A DNA stretch of 40,141 bases from a virus, in IMG/VR virus record IMGVR_UViG_3300023198_000780, positions 1 through 40,141 of that record, one strand, 5' to 3'. Shown here piece by piece: positions 15,481 to 24,390 of the stretch. The notes under the pieces are model-generated. The model saw nothing but the letters and a program-made list of their open reading frames with translations, was not told where the DNA came from and did not search any database. Position 1 is the stretch's first letter. Every line of letters starts with the position of its first letter. The position numbers and the translations under genes are program-made.

Positions 15481-16341
15481 TTAACCATAGAATTTATCTT
15501 CAATACTCCGGCTATCTGCCGGTTTATTGCCTGATTTGACTGTTTTTGGAGCCTTCTTAACCTCTTTACTGATCTTATCTTTCTTGGCTTCGAGTTGATC
15601 AAGCTTTGCCTGTAACTGTGCACCCTTGATGCCCATGTGCCAAAATTTATGGTTTACCGCGTCTTTTAATTCGTCATCAGTTGCACCGAACTCTTTCTTC
15701 ATCCACTCTTTAGCGGATTGAATATCTGAATTCATTGCCTCTGCATCAGACCAGCGGTCACCCATACGTTCTGATAGTAAATTGATTTCCTGAGTTATAT
15801 ATTGTTGTGCCGCTGCCTGCTGCTTAGCAGTCTGCTGACCCTTCGCCTCATCAAGTGCGGCTTGAGCTGCTTCACGTTGCTCTTTTTGCTTTATAAACTC
15901 TTCGGCGCCAAGATCATCAATATTTAACTCTGGTTGCTCCTCAAGGAAAGATGCAAGCTTTTGAATAGCCGTTGCTTGCTTAGCTTCAAATTCCTGTTTT
16001 TCAGCTTCAAACGCCTTCTTTTCACTAGCTACTTCTTCCATTGCGTTATAGAACCGGATGCCTTTAGATGCGTATTCCTTCATCTTGTCCTCAGATAAAG
16101 TATGCTCCTCGCCATCAGCCTTAAAAGTAAAGGTTGTCGATTCTACCTCTGTTTCAGGCTCAGCCGTTACAGCTTCGCCGTCAACTTCATTTGAAGCTTC
16201 GTCCACTTCATTAGCGGCTTCCACTTCTTCAGAGCCATAGAATAATTCTTGCGGCTCCACAGTTTCATCAGTTGAGACATTCTCTACGTCTGCTGATGTT
16301 TCTTCAGTTACTACATCTGAGCCCTGGGGGTTATCAAACAT
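15481..16341 (-). CDS. scaffolding protein
   Basis: The product has 286 residues, near the 303 of P22 gp8. Residues 1-70 are very acidic and disordered, 95-200 are a long Glu/Lys/Gln/Ala coiled coil, and the C-terminus is a basic helical region (KKDKISKEVKKAPKT), the part that binds coat in P22. It lies immediately before coat. No protease motif, so it is probably released rather than cleaved. Confidence 0.85.
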   Translation of the reverse strand: MFDNPQGSDVVTEETSADVENVSTDETVEPQELFYGSEEVEAANEVDEASNEVDGEAVTAEPETEVESTTFTFKADGEEHTLSEDKMKEYASKGIRFYNAMEEVASEKKAFEAEKQEFEAKQATAIQKLASFLEEQPELNIDDLGAEEFIKQKEQREAAQAALDEAKGQQTAKQQAAAQQYITQEINLLSERMGDRWSDAEAMNSDIQSAKEWMKKEFGATDDELKDAVNHKFWHMGIKGAQLQAKLDQLEAKKDKISKEVKKAPKTVKSGNKPADSRSIEDKFYG

Positions 16342-16632
16342 TTAGTCACCTTTAAATATATTTAATAGTTTACTTAATGTGCCTTGGTCGCGTTTTCCAT
16401 CCTCAACCAAGACGGTTAATCTTGCCTTGAACTTTGCAGCTTCTTGATACCTAGTAACGACTGATATCATTTTCTTATCGTCTGATGTGTCTACCTGCAT
16501 AAGCTCTCTAGTGATTTCACCCATGATTGTATCAAAACCGTTGATAAATTCACTATTTTCTAGTACTGAAGCAGCAGATTCACCTGTTTTTACTGACTTT
16601 ACTAGGTTTTTCGTCCTGTCTTCGTTGTTCAT
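16342..16632 (-). CDS. small helical protein between portal and scaffold
   Basis: The product has 96 residues, all helix-forming, charged, with no membrane segment. It overlaps portal by ATGA and abuts the scaffold start. A role in procapsid assembly fits the location, but I do not recognise the family. Confidence 0.65.
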   Translation of the reverse strand: MNNEDRTKNLVKSVKTGESAASVLENSEFINGFDTIMGEITRELMQVDTSDDKKMISVVTRYQEAAKFKARLTVLVEDGKRDQGTLSKLLNIFKGD

Positions 16633-18644
16633 ACGACTGACCCCGGCACATCTTGCCCATATTTAAGCTCTAATTCGGTTAATTTAATACTGTCATCTGT
16701 TTGAGCTTCCAACGCTTGAATCTGCATCTTCAGCTTTTCAAGCTCTTCGTCTTTAACTTTCATGACTGCATCAAACTCGCGCTGTTTCTCTTTATCTTGG
16801 TTCTTAATTAGCTCAACCTCAGCCAATGGGTTTTTCTGCTCCAACTGAGTGGCTAATTCTTGCACCTGCTGTGTCAGTATTCCAACCTGCGCCATCAAGG
16901 CTTCTTCTGGCTGCTGTGGATCATTAAAGAACTCGCTAGGCGTGTGCTGGCCCATAGCCTTGGTCATCTTTGATAGCGTGTTATACACCTTAGCTTCATC
17001 AGATAACGATGATTGCTTGTCAATAGCTTGAATTTGTAGCTGAAGGATTGTTAGCAAGCTTTCAAGCGTCTTAGAGTCATCACCTGCACCAGTGCCCACT
17101 ACAGCTCTAATCTTGTGGTCATAGCGCCACGCTGACGGATCAACTACCATCTGACGGCCCATAACATAGATCTCTTGCTCACTATCTTGAAATCTTGATA
17201 CGAGCCACGCTAGGCCCTCATAAAGCTCCGTCCACAGAGTCTCCGCCAAGTTCCGTGCTACTAACTCAATCTTAGCCAAGTTGGCTCTTTCAATGCCTTG
17301 GAATCGTGTAGCTGTTTCCTGATGTAATTGGTCAGAAGTTAAAGCTTGGTTGGCTATTTGGTTGCCTGTCGACTGTGCGGCCTTCGCGTCAAATCCCGCC
17401 TGGACTTGCATTACTGCATCACCAATATAGGGGACGGTCAATGGTACTACGTCTTGATTTGGCAACCCATCAGTTCGAACTACGCCACCTTCTCGGTCAT
17501 CAAGTAAATCATCCATATTCACGCCGCTAACGCCTTGCGGGCCTTTCCTAGCAACAGTTCGAGGGTTATTCACTTTGCCAATGTTATTGATAATTCCACG
17601 AGTAAGGAAAGTATTAACTCGCTGGTGGGTCTGAACTAAGGTAGCTCTGCCACGGCCAACCAGGCTGTCAGGCATTAATTCAGCCGATCCAATAGCATAA
17701 GGCACATGATCTACAACCTCATCGGTTAGAACAGTGTCACCAGACTTGATAATGTGCCGACGCTCTAATATTCCGTCATCATCTTCATCGAGTAGAACAT
17801 TGACATCAACACCAGTGACCATTTCACTAGCCCACTCTTGGATAGTCTTATGGTCATCTGTGCCACCTTGGTCAAAGAATCTAGCATCCTGAACCACACT
17901 TGCTGTGCCATCACTCTTGCTTAGCTTTGAGACCTCTTCTCTTGAATAGCCGTCCGCAACAAGGTCACCCCTGCTTTTTGTCCACTCTTTACCGACACAA
18001 GGGGCTTCATCTTTTGAAGATGCGCCGCTGCTTAGCAATAAAACATCTATTGGGACATTACGAATAAACGGCTTACTGACCTTACGCTTTAGCTTGAACT
18101 CTACATCATTACCTGAATCAGCATCTGATAATGTTATGCTGACTGACTCAACACCGTCCTCCTCTTCAAATGAAGTTACATATAATGCCACTTCGTCTTC
18201 ATCTAAGCCCTTGAACCGCTTGACCTCTGAAACCATCTTCTCTTCCATGCCGTATTCCATAGCAGCGACAGGGTAAAGCTCGGCGGATTTAAGGGCTGCA
18301 CTTTGTTCACGGTATGCGTTATCGGAAGTTTCAAGAATGTAGCCTACATATGTCTGCTTATCCCGTGCCTCTTGAATATCTGCTGGGTCTTCACTGTTCG
18401 GCATGAACTCTACGACATCGCCCGAACCCAGGAACATACGAGCCAGACTAGACATGTCAGCATTAACCAGGTCGCTGATCTCAGTCGTTACAACAGATGA
18501 CTTGCCATCTTCCTCATTGCCATACGGCCGGGCATAGAACTGATCTAATATTTCTTTTTGTGCAGCTAAAAACTTCTCTTGCTTGATTACACAGTCACTA
18601 ACCAGTGCGTTAACCGCTGTGCATACCTCCGGTTTATTCATCAT
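16629..18644 (-). CDS. portal protein, P22-like
   Basis: The product has 671 residues (P22 portal 725). It has an acidic N-terminal domain, central motifs including DEAPCVGKEWTKSRGDLV, DHVPYAIGSAELMPDSLVGR and QVQAGFDAKAAQSTGNQIAN, seen in this family of head-tail connectors, and a long C-terminal coiled coil (about 575-655) that may form the barrel inside the capsid. It would make the dodecameric DNA channel. Two ATGs (18644 and 18641) are possible starts; the first overlaps the TerL stop. Confidence 0.9.
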   Translation of the reverse strand: MMNKPEVCTAVNALVSDCVIKQEKFLAAQKEILDQFYARPYGNEEDGKSSVVTTEISDLVNADMSSLARMFLGSGDVVEFMPNSEDPADIQEARDKQTYVGYILETSDNAYREQSAALKSAELYPVAAMEYGMEEKMVSEVKRFKGLDEDEVALYVTSFEEEDGVESVSITLSDADSGNDVEFKLKRKVSKPFIRNVPIDVLLLSSGASSKDEAPCVGKEWTKSRGDLVADGYSREEVSKLSKSDGTASVVQDARFFDQGGTDDHKTIQEWASEMVTGVDVNVLLDEDDDGILERRHIIKSGDTVLTDEVVDHVPYAIGSAELMPDSLVGRGRATLVQTHQRVNTFLTRGIINNIGKVNNPRTVARKGPQGVSGVNMDDLLDDREGGVVRTDGLPNQDVVPLTVPYIGDAVMQVQAGFDAKAAQSTGNQIANQALTSDQLHQETATRFQGIERANLAKIELVARNLAETLWTELYEGLAWLVSRFQDSEQEIYVMGRQMVVDPSAWRYDHKIRAVVGTGAGDDSKTLESLLTILQLQIQAIDKQSSLSDEAKVYNTLSKMTKAMGQHTPSEFFNDPQQPEEALMAQVGILTQQVQELATQLEQKNPLAEVELIKNQDKEKQREFDAVMKVKDEELEKLKMQIQALEAQTDDSIKLTELELKYGQDVPGSVV

Positions 18645-20125
18645 ACGACTGACGCCTTGTGCCTATAATTTAATTTTTCATACCCAATTGCTTGCCCTAC
18701 ATAGCCCTGCGCGAACTGCCTAAACGCATCACTCGGATGTGAAGCCCAGTTGTGAAGCGGTTGTGTATACATAGCTTTCTTCTCATCATAGTCATAACTA
18801 TATCGCTCAAGCGCCAGCACTCCAGCAGAGCATTTATCTTTATCAAAGCGGCATAACGGTAGTTTTTGCCTAGTTAAGTCTATTCCCACAGTCAAATCGC
18901 CTATTCGGGGCACGATAATAACATTATTTACCTGATAGGTCGCTAAGTGGTCTTTATACGATTTCATTGTGTGATCATTATGATCGGCGTCATGGGGTAA
19001 ATAGTGATGACCGTACACATACCCTTTATCTTGGATCTCTTTCACATAGAATTGAACAGGCTTCTGCGTATCTTGGAGGTAATCAATAAAATTAAACTCT
19101 TGACCTGATTGCTGCATGAACCATATGCACGTTGCGTCCGTCTTAGACCTGCCGATATCCCAGAATGTATGTACCGGCTTCGATGGGTCGTAAAGCACCG
19201 TGGAGATACGCCCTTGCTCTCTCAGCGCTTTAAACTCTGTACCATAGATAGCATGTTCAGATATAACCTCAAACGCTTCAGCAGGCGTACTCGGGTACTC
19301 CTGCTTCATCTTTGATTTCTGGACGTTACGCTTCTTGATATACCATGCTTTTTGCCCGGCGGTTAACGTGATATCACACTCACGCTCTACTTTCTCAAAG
19401 TAGTTAACATCATCTTGGGTTAAGTCGGTGGGGTCAGTTGAGTAACGAGGATCACGCCACCACGGGTAAAAGAACGATTTGAAATCTAATTTAGTGAAAG
19501 TAGCCCGCGCTGCCGCATCTTGATACATATCATGATAGCGCCCATATCCACCCTCAGCCGTAGACTCAATGAATATAAATCCACCTTCATGAACCGTATT
19601 TATAGACCCCGCAATAATCTCCTCTGCATGATCAGGGCGTTTAGCGCATAGCTTGCCAAATTCAGAGATGTGTAAGTATTGGTATGTTCCAGAACGTAAC
19701 GATGTACCTACTCGAATGCTCGAACCATTGCCAAACTCTAGCATTTTAGCACTGTCGCTTGTCGCTGGTATCTCAGCCCTTAGCCATTCAGGCAGGTTGT
19801 CATAAGCATATTTGATTTTCTTACGAAAGAAGTCTTCAGCATCTTCACGGTTATGAGCAATAACCCCGGCCATCGTATCTTTGTTGAAAAGACAACGGTC
19901 TAACATGAATATCTGAATAAACGTAGTCATGCCCAATTGACGGGCTTTCAGAATGATTGACAAATACCACATGTTATCGTGGAAGTGCTTCTGGGCAATG
20001 TTAGGTTTGAACTTTACCCTTTGCCCTTGTTCGTTAGTGATGTAGTAGAGGTTATTAAGCCTCCACCATGGATCACCGAGCTTATCTTTAATCTTCTGTA
20101 GAGTCTGGGAGTCCGTCTTTTTCAT
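18641..20125 (-). CDS. terL: terminase large subunit
   Basis: With the ATG at 20125 the product has 494 residues; a TTG at 20158 would add 11. The ATPase is visible as a Walker A-like KARQLGMTT at 60-68, Walker B region YLHISEFGK at about 150-158 and motif III IESTAEG at about 186-192. The RNase H-like nuclease follows with Asp in FWDIGRSKTDA (about 323), LPHDADH (about 379) and HPSDAF (about 466). It drives packaging and makes headful cuts. It overlaps TerS by 38 bp and portal by 4 bp. Confidence 0.95.
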   Translation of the reverse strand: MKKTDSQTLQKIKDKLGDPWWRLNNLYYITNEQGQRVKFKPNIAQKHFHDNMWYLSIILKARQLGMTTFIQIFMLDRCLFNKDTMAGVIAHNREDAEDFFRKKIKYAYDNLPEWLRAEIPATSDSAKMLEFGNGSSIRVGTSLRSGTYQYLHISEFGKLCAKRPDHAEEIIAGSINTVHEGGFIFIESTAEGGYGRYHDMYQDAAARATFTKLDFKSFFYPWWRDPRYSTDPTDLTQDDVNYFEKVERECDITLTAGQKAWYIKKRNVQKSKMKQEYPSTPAEAFEVISEHAIYGTEFKALREQGRISTVLYDPSKPVHTFWDIGRSKTDATCIWFMQQSGQEFNFIDYLQDTQKPVQFYVKEIQDKGYVYGHHYLPHDADHNDHTMKSYKDHLATYQVNNVIIVPRIGDLTVGIDLTRQKLPLCRFDKDKCSAGVLALERYSYDYDEKKAMYTQPLHNWASHPSDAFRQFAQGYVGQAIGYEKLNYRHKASVV

Positions 20126-20570
20126 TGCTAATGTCCGACAACACTTCATTAAGTCCAATTACGCCGCTGTGCTCTACCTGCTGCTTGTCCCCGTATTTCT
20201 TAGGCATGATTTTAGATAGATACCATTTACGGGTATCAACACGAAGCTTAGAGCGCTGTATCGCTTCTCCGTTAGCTTTAAACCCGATTACGTTACCTTC
20301 TTTATCTAGCTGCTCCATCCAATCATTGCGGCCGTCGTCTGCAATATCGAACATTTCCTCTGAATATGATTCAGCGCCTTCAACCTTGGCCTTTGCGTAT
20401 TGGTCAGAAAACTCAGGGTAAGTTCGCATCCATAAGAAGATGCTTTGGCGACTTGGCATGTCGTCAGCTTCACATACTTTCCGCATTGAATCACCGGTAG
20501 CAAGGCGAGAGCATATCTCAGCCGCTAGTTCCTCTGTGTAATCTGTCGGCCTTCCTCCTGGATGAGTCAT
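20088..20570 (-). CDS. terS: terminase small subunit
   Basis: The product has 160 residues. It opens GGRPTDYTEELAAEICSRLA followed by a helix-turn-helix-like segment (SMRKVCEADDMPSRQSIFLW), and later has LRVDTRKWYLSKIMPKKYGD, a block usual in P22/Sf6-type TerS. It recognises the pac site and feeds DNA to TerL. No pac site can be named from sequence alone. Confidence 0.92.
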   Translation of the reverse strand: MTHPGGRPTDYTEELAAEICSRLATGDSMRKVCEADDMPSRQSIFLWMRTYPEFSDQYAKAKVEGAESYSEEMFDIADDGRNDWMEQLDKEGNVIGFKANGEAIQRSKLRVDTRKWYLSKIMPKKYGDKQQVEHSGVIGLNEVLSDISNEKDGLPDSTED

Positions 20571-20869
20571 TGATTACCCTCACCCGCCCTAACAATATGT
20601 ATTGCGGCTGAACTTGCATAGGCCACATCCAATGCATCATCAATATTGACCGTTGAGTCACACACCATTATATATTCAACATTAGGCTTTATCTCAACAA
20701 GCTCAGCATGATTTGAACCCTCTTTTGTCAGAGGAACCACATGCATGCCCTTTGAGCACTCCATTTCATCCGGCGTCAGCATTATTATCGCGCCTGGCTG
20801 GCCCTCTTTGCTCATTTTTTTAGCTAGAGACTTTGCGCCTTTCTTTGATTCATCTATTAGGAATATCAT
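20567..20869 (-). CDS. hypothetical protein upstream of terminase
   Basis: The product has 100 residues, a mix of predicted helix and strand (FLIDESKKGAKSLAKKM, GAIIMLTPDEMECSKGM, AAIHIVRAGEGN), without membrane segment or known motif. It is coupled to TerS (ATGA) and to the next upstream gene (TAATG). The alternating strand-helix pattern would fit a small alpha/beta fold. Function unknown. Confidence 0.65.
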   Translation of the reverse strand: MIFLIDESKKGAKSLAKKMSKEGQPGAIIMLTPDEMECSKGMHVVPLTKEGSNHAELVEIKPNVEYIMVCDSTVNIDDALDVAYASSAAIHIVRAGEGNQ

Positions 20870-21054
20870 TAGTCAGTCGCCCCATCTTCAGCTTGTTCGT
20901 CTGTTATATCTTCCCATTGCTGGAAAGTATTTTGCGACATGCCGTTAAGTATTTGCTGGGCTTCTTCTTCGGTCGGTTGGCGCAAGCCAGTATCGGCGCC
21001 ATATACTACGCTGTCATCTACTGGCTTGCCGTTGAATGTTACTGTTGGTTTCAT
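20869..21054 (-). CDS. small acidic hypothetical protein
   Basis: The product has 61 residues, strongly acidic. A short beta start (PTVTFNGKPVDDSVV) is followed by an acidic helical tail (EEEAQQILNGM, EDITDEQAEDG). Its stop shares a base with the next start. Could be a small chaperone or structural peptide of the preceding virion gene; unproven. Confidence 0.6.
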   Translation of the reverse strand: MKPTVTFNGKPVDDSVVYGADTGLRQPTEEEAQQILNGMSQNTFQQWEDITDEQAEDGATD

Positions 21055-21078
21055 ATCATGCCTCTTAGGTTGACGATA

Positions 21079-21876
21079 TTAATTTTGTATTTCATGGCCT
21101 TGCGCAAACATTTTAAACGATGTATTCGTTGTGGCTGTAACTAAGTCATCTTGGATCACTACTTGGAGCTCTTCATTTTTAGACCCATCCAATCTAATTA
21201 CTACGCCGTTTTTTGATTGTCCGCCAAATGTTCTTCGTGCTGTAAATGATCTTACGTTGCCCCCGTTATTTAATTGATAGTCATAATCAAATGCGCGCTC
21301 GATTAGATGACCATTGTTTTTCCAATTAAATACATTATCAAAAGTCCCATCTTCTCGCTTGACTCTAAGCACACATCCATTAGTTAGTGTAGGCATACTT
21401 CCAAATGTTTCAAAATCTTGAGTTGATGTTGATGTTATAGTGAAAATCACCCTTACTATATCACCTTTTTGCGCTGGCAATGGTAACACAGAGAATACAA
21501 CAGGCGTCACCGACCCATTTCTTAGCATGTCGTCATTAGATTCAAATATCGTAGAGCCAGCGGCATAAACTCTATTAACCGGTGAGTCTACTGTGATTGT
21601 ATTCACTGTAGTTGAAATTACTTCCCCTTGGTAAAAACGGCCGCCACCATTCGCCATTTCTATTATATTACCAACAGAAATGGTATGGCCTGTAGATTCA
21701 ATTATTCTATCTCCTGGGGCCGTGTCAACTGTTACAGTATTCGTGTCGCTCAAAGCCTGTAACAGTGGAATGTCGAGTAAAGGGGTTGTTTGGTCTTGCA
21801 CAAATACAGCTAAGCCAGCGTCTCCACGCTCTGACTTCTCGATGGGCAATCCTTGTTTGTGCGTTAATCCTGCCAT
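21079..21876 (-). CDS. putative virion structural protein
   Basis: The product has 265 residues, beta-rich throughout. It begins GLTHKQGLPIEKSERGDAG and has repeated short strands with TVTVDTAPG, ITVDSPVNRV and GVVIRLDGSKNEE. No enzyme motif, no membrane segment. It clusters with the esterase and two other beta-rich proteins, so I read the cluster as external virion components. Confidence 0.6.
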   Translation of the reverse strand: MAGLTHKQGLPIEKSERGDAGLAVFVQDQTTPLLDIPLLQALSDTNTVTVDTAPGDRIIESTGHTISVGNIIEMANGGGRFYQGEVISTTVNTITVDSPVNRVYAAGSTIFESNDDMLRNGSVTPVVFSVLPLPAQKGDIVRVIFTITSTSTQDFETFGSMPTLTNGCVLRVKREDGTFDNVFNWKNNGHLIERAFDYDYQLNNGGNVRSFTARRTFGGQSKNGVVIRLDGSKNEELQVVIQDDLVTATTNTSFKMFAQGHEIQN

Positions 21877-21885
21877 GATGTATCC

Positions 21886-22182
21886 TCAGCCTTCCCATTG
21901 TGTGATTGTTACATCAAAATCATCACCGCCTACACTTACGTCAATATTTATGGCTTGTAGAATATAACCTTCCACTAATGCCGTTCGCTCTACAGATAAA
22001 TCTAAAGTTAAAGCAGGTTGAAATGCCTCGAACACGTCTGACCCGCTAGACTTACCAGTTATTGTCAATGTCCCCGTGGCGCGGCCTGACACTGTAATTT
22101 GTGTTTTAGGTAGATCATAGTACACAGGCACTTCCCCGCCTGCTGTTCCATCTACCGTGGTTGGTGCGTGTGCTGTACTCAT
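21886..22182 (-). CDS. small beta-rich putative virion protein
   Basis: The ATG at 22182 overlaps the upstream stop (ATGA) and gives 98 residues, MSTAHAPTTVDGTAGGEVPV onward; a longer frame would extend 39 codons into the previous gene and is unlikely. The product is mostly beta with TQITVSGRATGTLTITG and DFDVTITQWEG, like a small capsid- or tail-decoration domain. Confidence 0.65.
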   Translation of the reverse strand: MSTAHAPTTVDGTAGGEVPVYYDLPKTQITVSGRATGTLTITGKSSGSDVFEAFQPALTLDLSVERTALVEGYILQAINIDVSVGGDDFDVTITQWEG

Positions 22183-23306
22183 AATTTCTCCGCTGTCAGT
22201 TTTTGTGCAGTTAATTTTACACCTGTTAGTTTTGAATAGGTTAATTTTTTCCACGGCCCGCCAAGTAGCCCCTCCGTCGTCATCGTCAGCGTATACCATT
22301 TGGTTGAACTGTTTTCACGCCAGTAAAACGTTTTTGGTAATGTGAAAAATTCCCATGATGAAGATGTGCCAATCGTTGAGCCATCGCTACTTGGAAATAG
22401 GAACTGCTCACCAGTTACGATTGTTTTGCCACGCTGATTTAGCATTAAATCATATAGTGTTTCTGAGGTTACCGCGTCAATTACGCCTAGCTCTGTGTAT
22501 GAGTACCCAGCAGAAACTTGGTTGACGATTGTGTCATTCGCTGTCTCTGTCCCGTTTGTTGCTTCGAATACGACTGAGCCGAGCCTTGGGCCTGCCACAC
22601 CTGCACTAGTTGCTGTAGTAGGGATATCGATATTATCAAATGTTGAGGCTGTAAACGCTGCTACTGCAACACTATCGAGTGTAACGCTGTTGATTGCACC
22701 GCTTGCAAAACCGCTTGGCGCGTAATTTATTCCTGTTTCGCCGTCTTCGATTGGGTCTTGAGGAGTTACTGAGTCAGTTATTACACCGTATTCAAATGTA
22801 AAGCCGTTCATCACACACAAGCCGGTTACTAATGTTGACGTAATTTTTAGTGTGTCACTTGTGATTGTGCCGGTAAACGTTAGCGGAGCATTAGGATGAG
22901 CCACTGAGTTAGCTACTGACACGTACCGCTGCGCCGGGCCAGGGCCGGAACCTGTATCTATCGTAAAATCCATCTCTCTTTCAGTTGAAGAGTATGATGC
23001 GCCTGACGTTGTGATAATAAAGTTTTGGCCAATAAACGGCGTGAGGTTCTGCATTTCAACTTCACACACGCCTGAAGTACCAAAGATAATCCCCCACCAA
23101 TACTCGTCTGGCAGAGTCGGAACCGCTTCGTTCGGTCGGGTTGCGGAATCACTGTAACTCCTTGAAAAGTTTGACCTTAAAAGTATCCCTGTATTGCCCC
23201 CCGCATCGTCAAGCATCGGGTCAACGATTGTTGAAGAGGCTCCTGATGCTTCATTGTTCCAAGTTGCAACAGATTGCCCGAAATTATGCTTAACTAACGT
23301 AGACAT
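22179..23306 (-). CDS. putative virion protein with C-terminal KLT repeats
   Basis: The product has 375 residues and is beta-rich, Ser/Thr/Gly-rich, with no recognised catalytic motif. It has an Ig-like or carbohydrate-binding appearance (MNGFTFEYGVITDSVT, GINYAPSGFASGAINSVTLD). The last 21 residues form a short regular repeat with KLT every five or six residues. It lies between the esterase and two more beta-rich proteins and could be part of the same surface appendage. Confidence 0.6.
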   Translation of the reverse strand: MSTLVKHNFGQSVATWNNEASGASSTIVDPMLDDAGGNTGILLRSNFSRSYSDSATRPNEAVPTLPDEYWWGIIFGTSGVCEVEMQNLTPFIGQNFIITTSGASYSSTEREMDFTIDTGSGPGPAQRYVSVANSVAHPNAPLTFTGTITSDTLKITSTLVTGLCVMNGFTFEYGVITDSVTPQDPIEDGETGINYAPSGFASGAINSVTLDSVAVAAFTASTFDNIDIPTTATSAGVAGPRLGSVVFEATNGTETANDTIVNQVSAGYSYTELGVIDAVTSETLYDLMLNQRGKTIVTGEQFLFPSSDGSTIGTSSSWEFFTLPKTFYWRENSSTKWYTLTMTTEGLLGGPWKKLTYSKLTGVKLTAQKLTAEKL

Positions 23307-24089
23307 TTATAGCTCCCCTGCAAAACGTAAACCTGCTGTAACTAAGCTCGGCGCGTCATAATGCAGTCCATCAAACCATGCTAAATCCGTCAAATCTACG
23401 TACTTTGACGCTGTATTGTTTGTCGCAAAGTCGGAAAGCGCGGTGTTTACAATTGTTGAATTAGCAATAGCTGGGTTTATTGAGCCCACAATGAAAGGTG
23501 TTCGGTCTGAAAAGCCTGTGTAGTCGATCAACATGGCGTCTCGCATTGCCTGTAGTCTGCTTAAATAGAGATTCGCATTAGCCTCGCTGTTTGCGGAGTC
23601 TGTCTCGCCGTGTAGCCAAAGACAGCCTTTCAATATGTTTGTGCCAGTACCCAGCGCCATTGCCGCTGCGAGTGTATCTTTGGCCCCTTCGTAGTTTGGG
23701 TTGCCAGGGTTCCAATCGTTACCTACGAATGACGTTCCGCCTTCTGCCGCTGGCACAAGTAAAATATCCCTATCGACAGGAAGGTCACCTACGATTGTAT
23801 TGCAGAACTCTAACCACATGCCCATATCGCCGGGGTCTTCATCTACGTGATCAAGTGGGTTTGTAGCGGCTTTATCGGTTTGTGAAGTGTAGCCAAATTG
23901 GGTTGTACGTGCTGAGATTGCCGTGTAAACGTCGTCAGTGCCTGGGCGTATAGCTGCTCGGCCTACCATATTAGACTGTCCAAACAGCAGATAGACATCA
24001 AGGCCGTCAGTAGGTTTATTGCCGGTGGGGTAAGCTGGGTTCCAACTGCCGTCAAAGCTCTGCTCGACAGTTGTGATTAAATTCGCCAT
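23307..24089 (-). CDS. SASA/CE6-type carbohydrate acetylesterase, SGNH fold
   Basis: Starting at the ATG at 24089 (a TTG at 24092 is less likely), the product has 260 residues. Block I is YLLFGQSNMVGR with Ser39 as nucleophile; WLHGETDS in the middle is the family's WxQGE/HGE-type block; and the C-terminal FDGLHYD supplies Asp240 and His243. This is the sialate O-acetylesterase/xylan esterase family. In a phage it would remove O-acetyl groups from capsule or O-antigen as part of the virion. There is no signal peptide. Confidence 0.85.
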   Translation of the reverse strand: MANLITTVEQSFDGSWNPAYPTGNKPTDGLDVYLLFGQSNMVGRAAIRPGTDDVYTAISARTTQFGYTSQTDKAATNPLDHVDEDPGDMGMWLEFCNTIVGDLPVDRDILLVPAAEGGTSFVGNDWNPGNPNYEGAKDTLAAAMALGTGTNILKGCLWLHGETDSANSEANANLYLSRLQAMRDAMLIDYTGFSDRTPFIVGSINPAIANSTIVNTALSDFATNNTASKYVDLTDLAWFDGLHYDAPSLVTAGLRFAGEL

Positions 24090-24259
24090 CAATCAGCCTC
24101 TTTTATAATTAATTCGTCTAACAGATCAAGTACTGATTGTATTTTGTTCTGAATACTGAAGACTAGCTGACCCTGATCGTGATATTTGTCAGTATTTACG
24201 TCATCTAATTGCATGTGAGCAACTAGTAACGAATCTTTAGCGTCATTTTCAGCACACAT
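24089..24259 (-). CDS. small acidic protein, first gene of late operon
   Basis: A 56-residue ORF, MCAENDAKDSLLVAHMQLDD onward, rich in Asp and helical, whose TGA overlaps the ATG of the esterase (TGATG). It is the first ORF after the candidate late promoter. The coupling and absence of other coding options support it. No family recognised. Confidence 0.6.
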   Translation of the reverse strand: MCAENDAKDSLLVAHMQLDDVNTDKYHDQGQLVFSIQNKIQSVLDLLDELIIKEAD

Positions 24260-24286
24260 AATCTCATACTCAATTTAGTGCGTTTG

Positions 24287-24315
24287 ATTTTACTATGATA
24301 AATGTGGTAAAGCAA
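24287..24315 (-). promoter_or_regulatory. candidate sigma70 promoter for the late operon
   Basis: On the minus strand TTGCTT (24310-24315) and TAAAAT (24287-24292) are separated by 17 bp and point at the late genes. The -35 is weak (3 of 6), the -10 good (5 of 6). It is the best candidate between the structured island and the first late gene; phage-specific activation is likely, given the weak -35. Confidence 0.4.
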
Positions 24316-24322
24316 AGGGAGG

Positions 24323-24351
24323 AGCCCTAAGCGATTGCTGTAGGGCTTTTT
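24323..24351 (+). terminator. plus-strand intrinsic terminator hairpin
   Basis: AGCCCTA (24323-24329), an 11-base loop and TAGGGCT (24341-24347) form a 7-bp perfect stem followed by TTTTT. The U-tract works only for plus-strand transcripts. No plus-strand gene precedes it, so it would block antisense transcription coming out of the late operon, or be part of the adjacent structured RNA. Confidence 0.6.
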
Positions 24352-24390
24352 GGGGCGGGAAATTTGATTATGCTGGCTAAAGTTTCTGAG

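Noticed and set aside
14469-20570. Diversity-generating retroelement, expected from BPP-1-like capsid genes
   Set aside because: No reverse transcriptase, template repeat or variable repeat is seen anywhere in the window.
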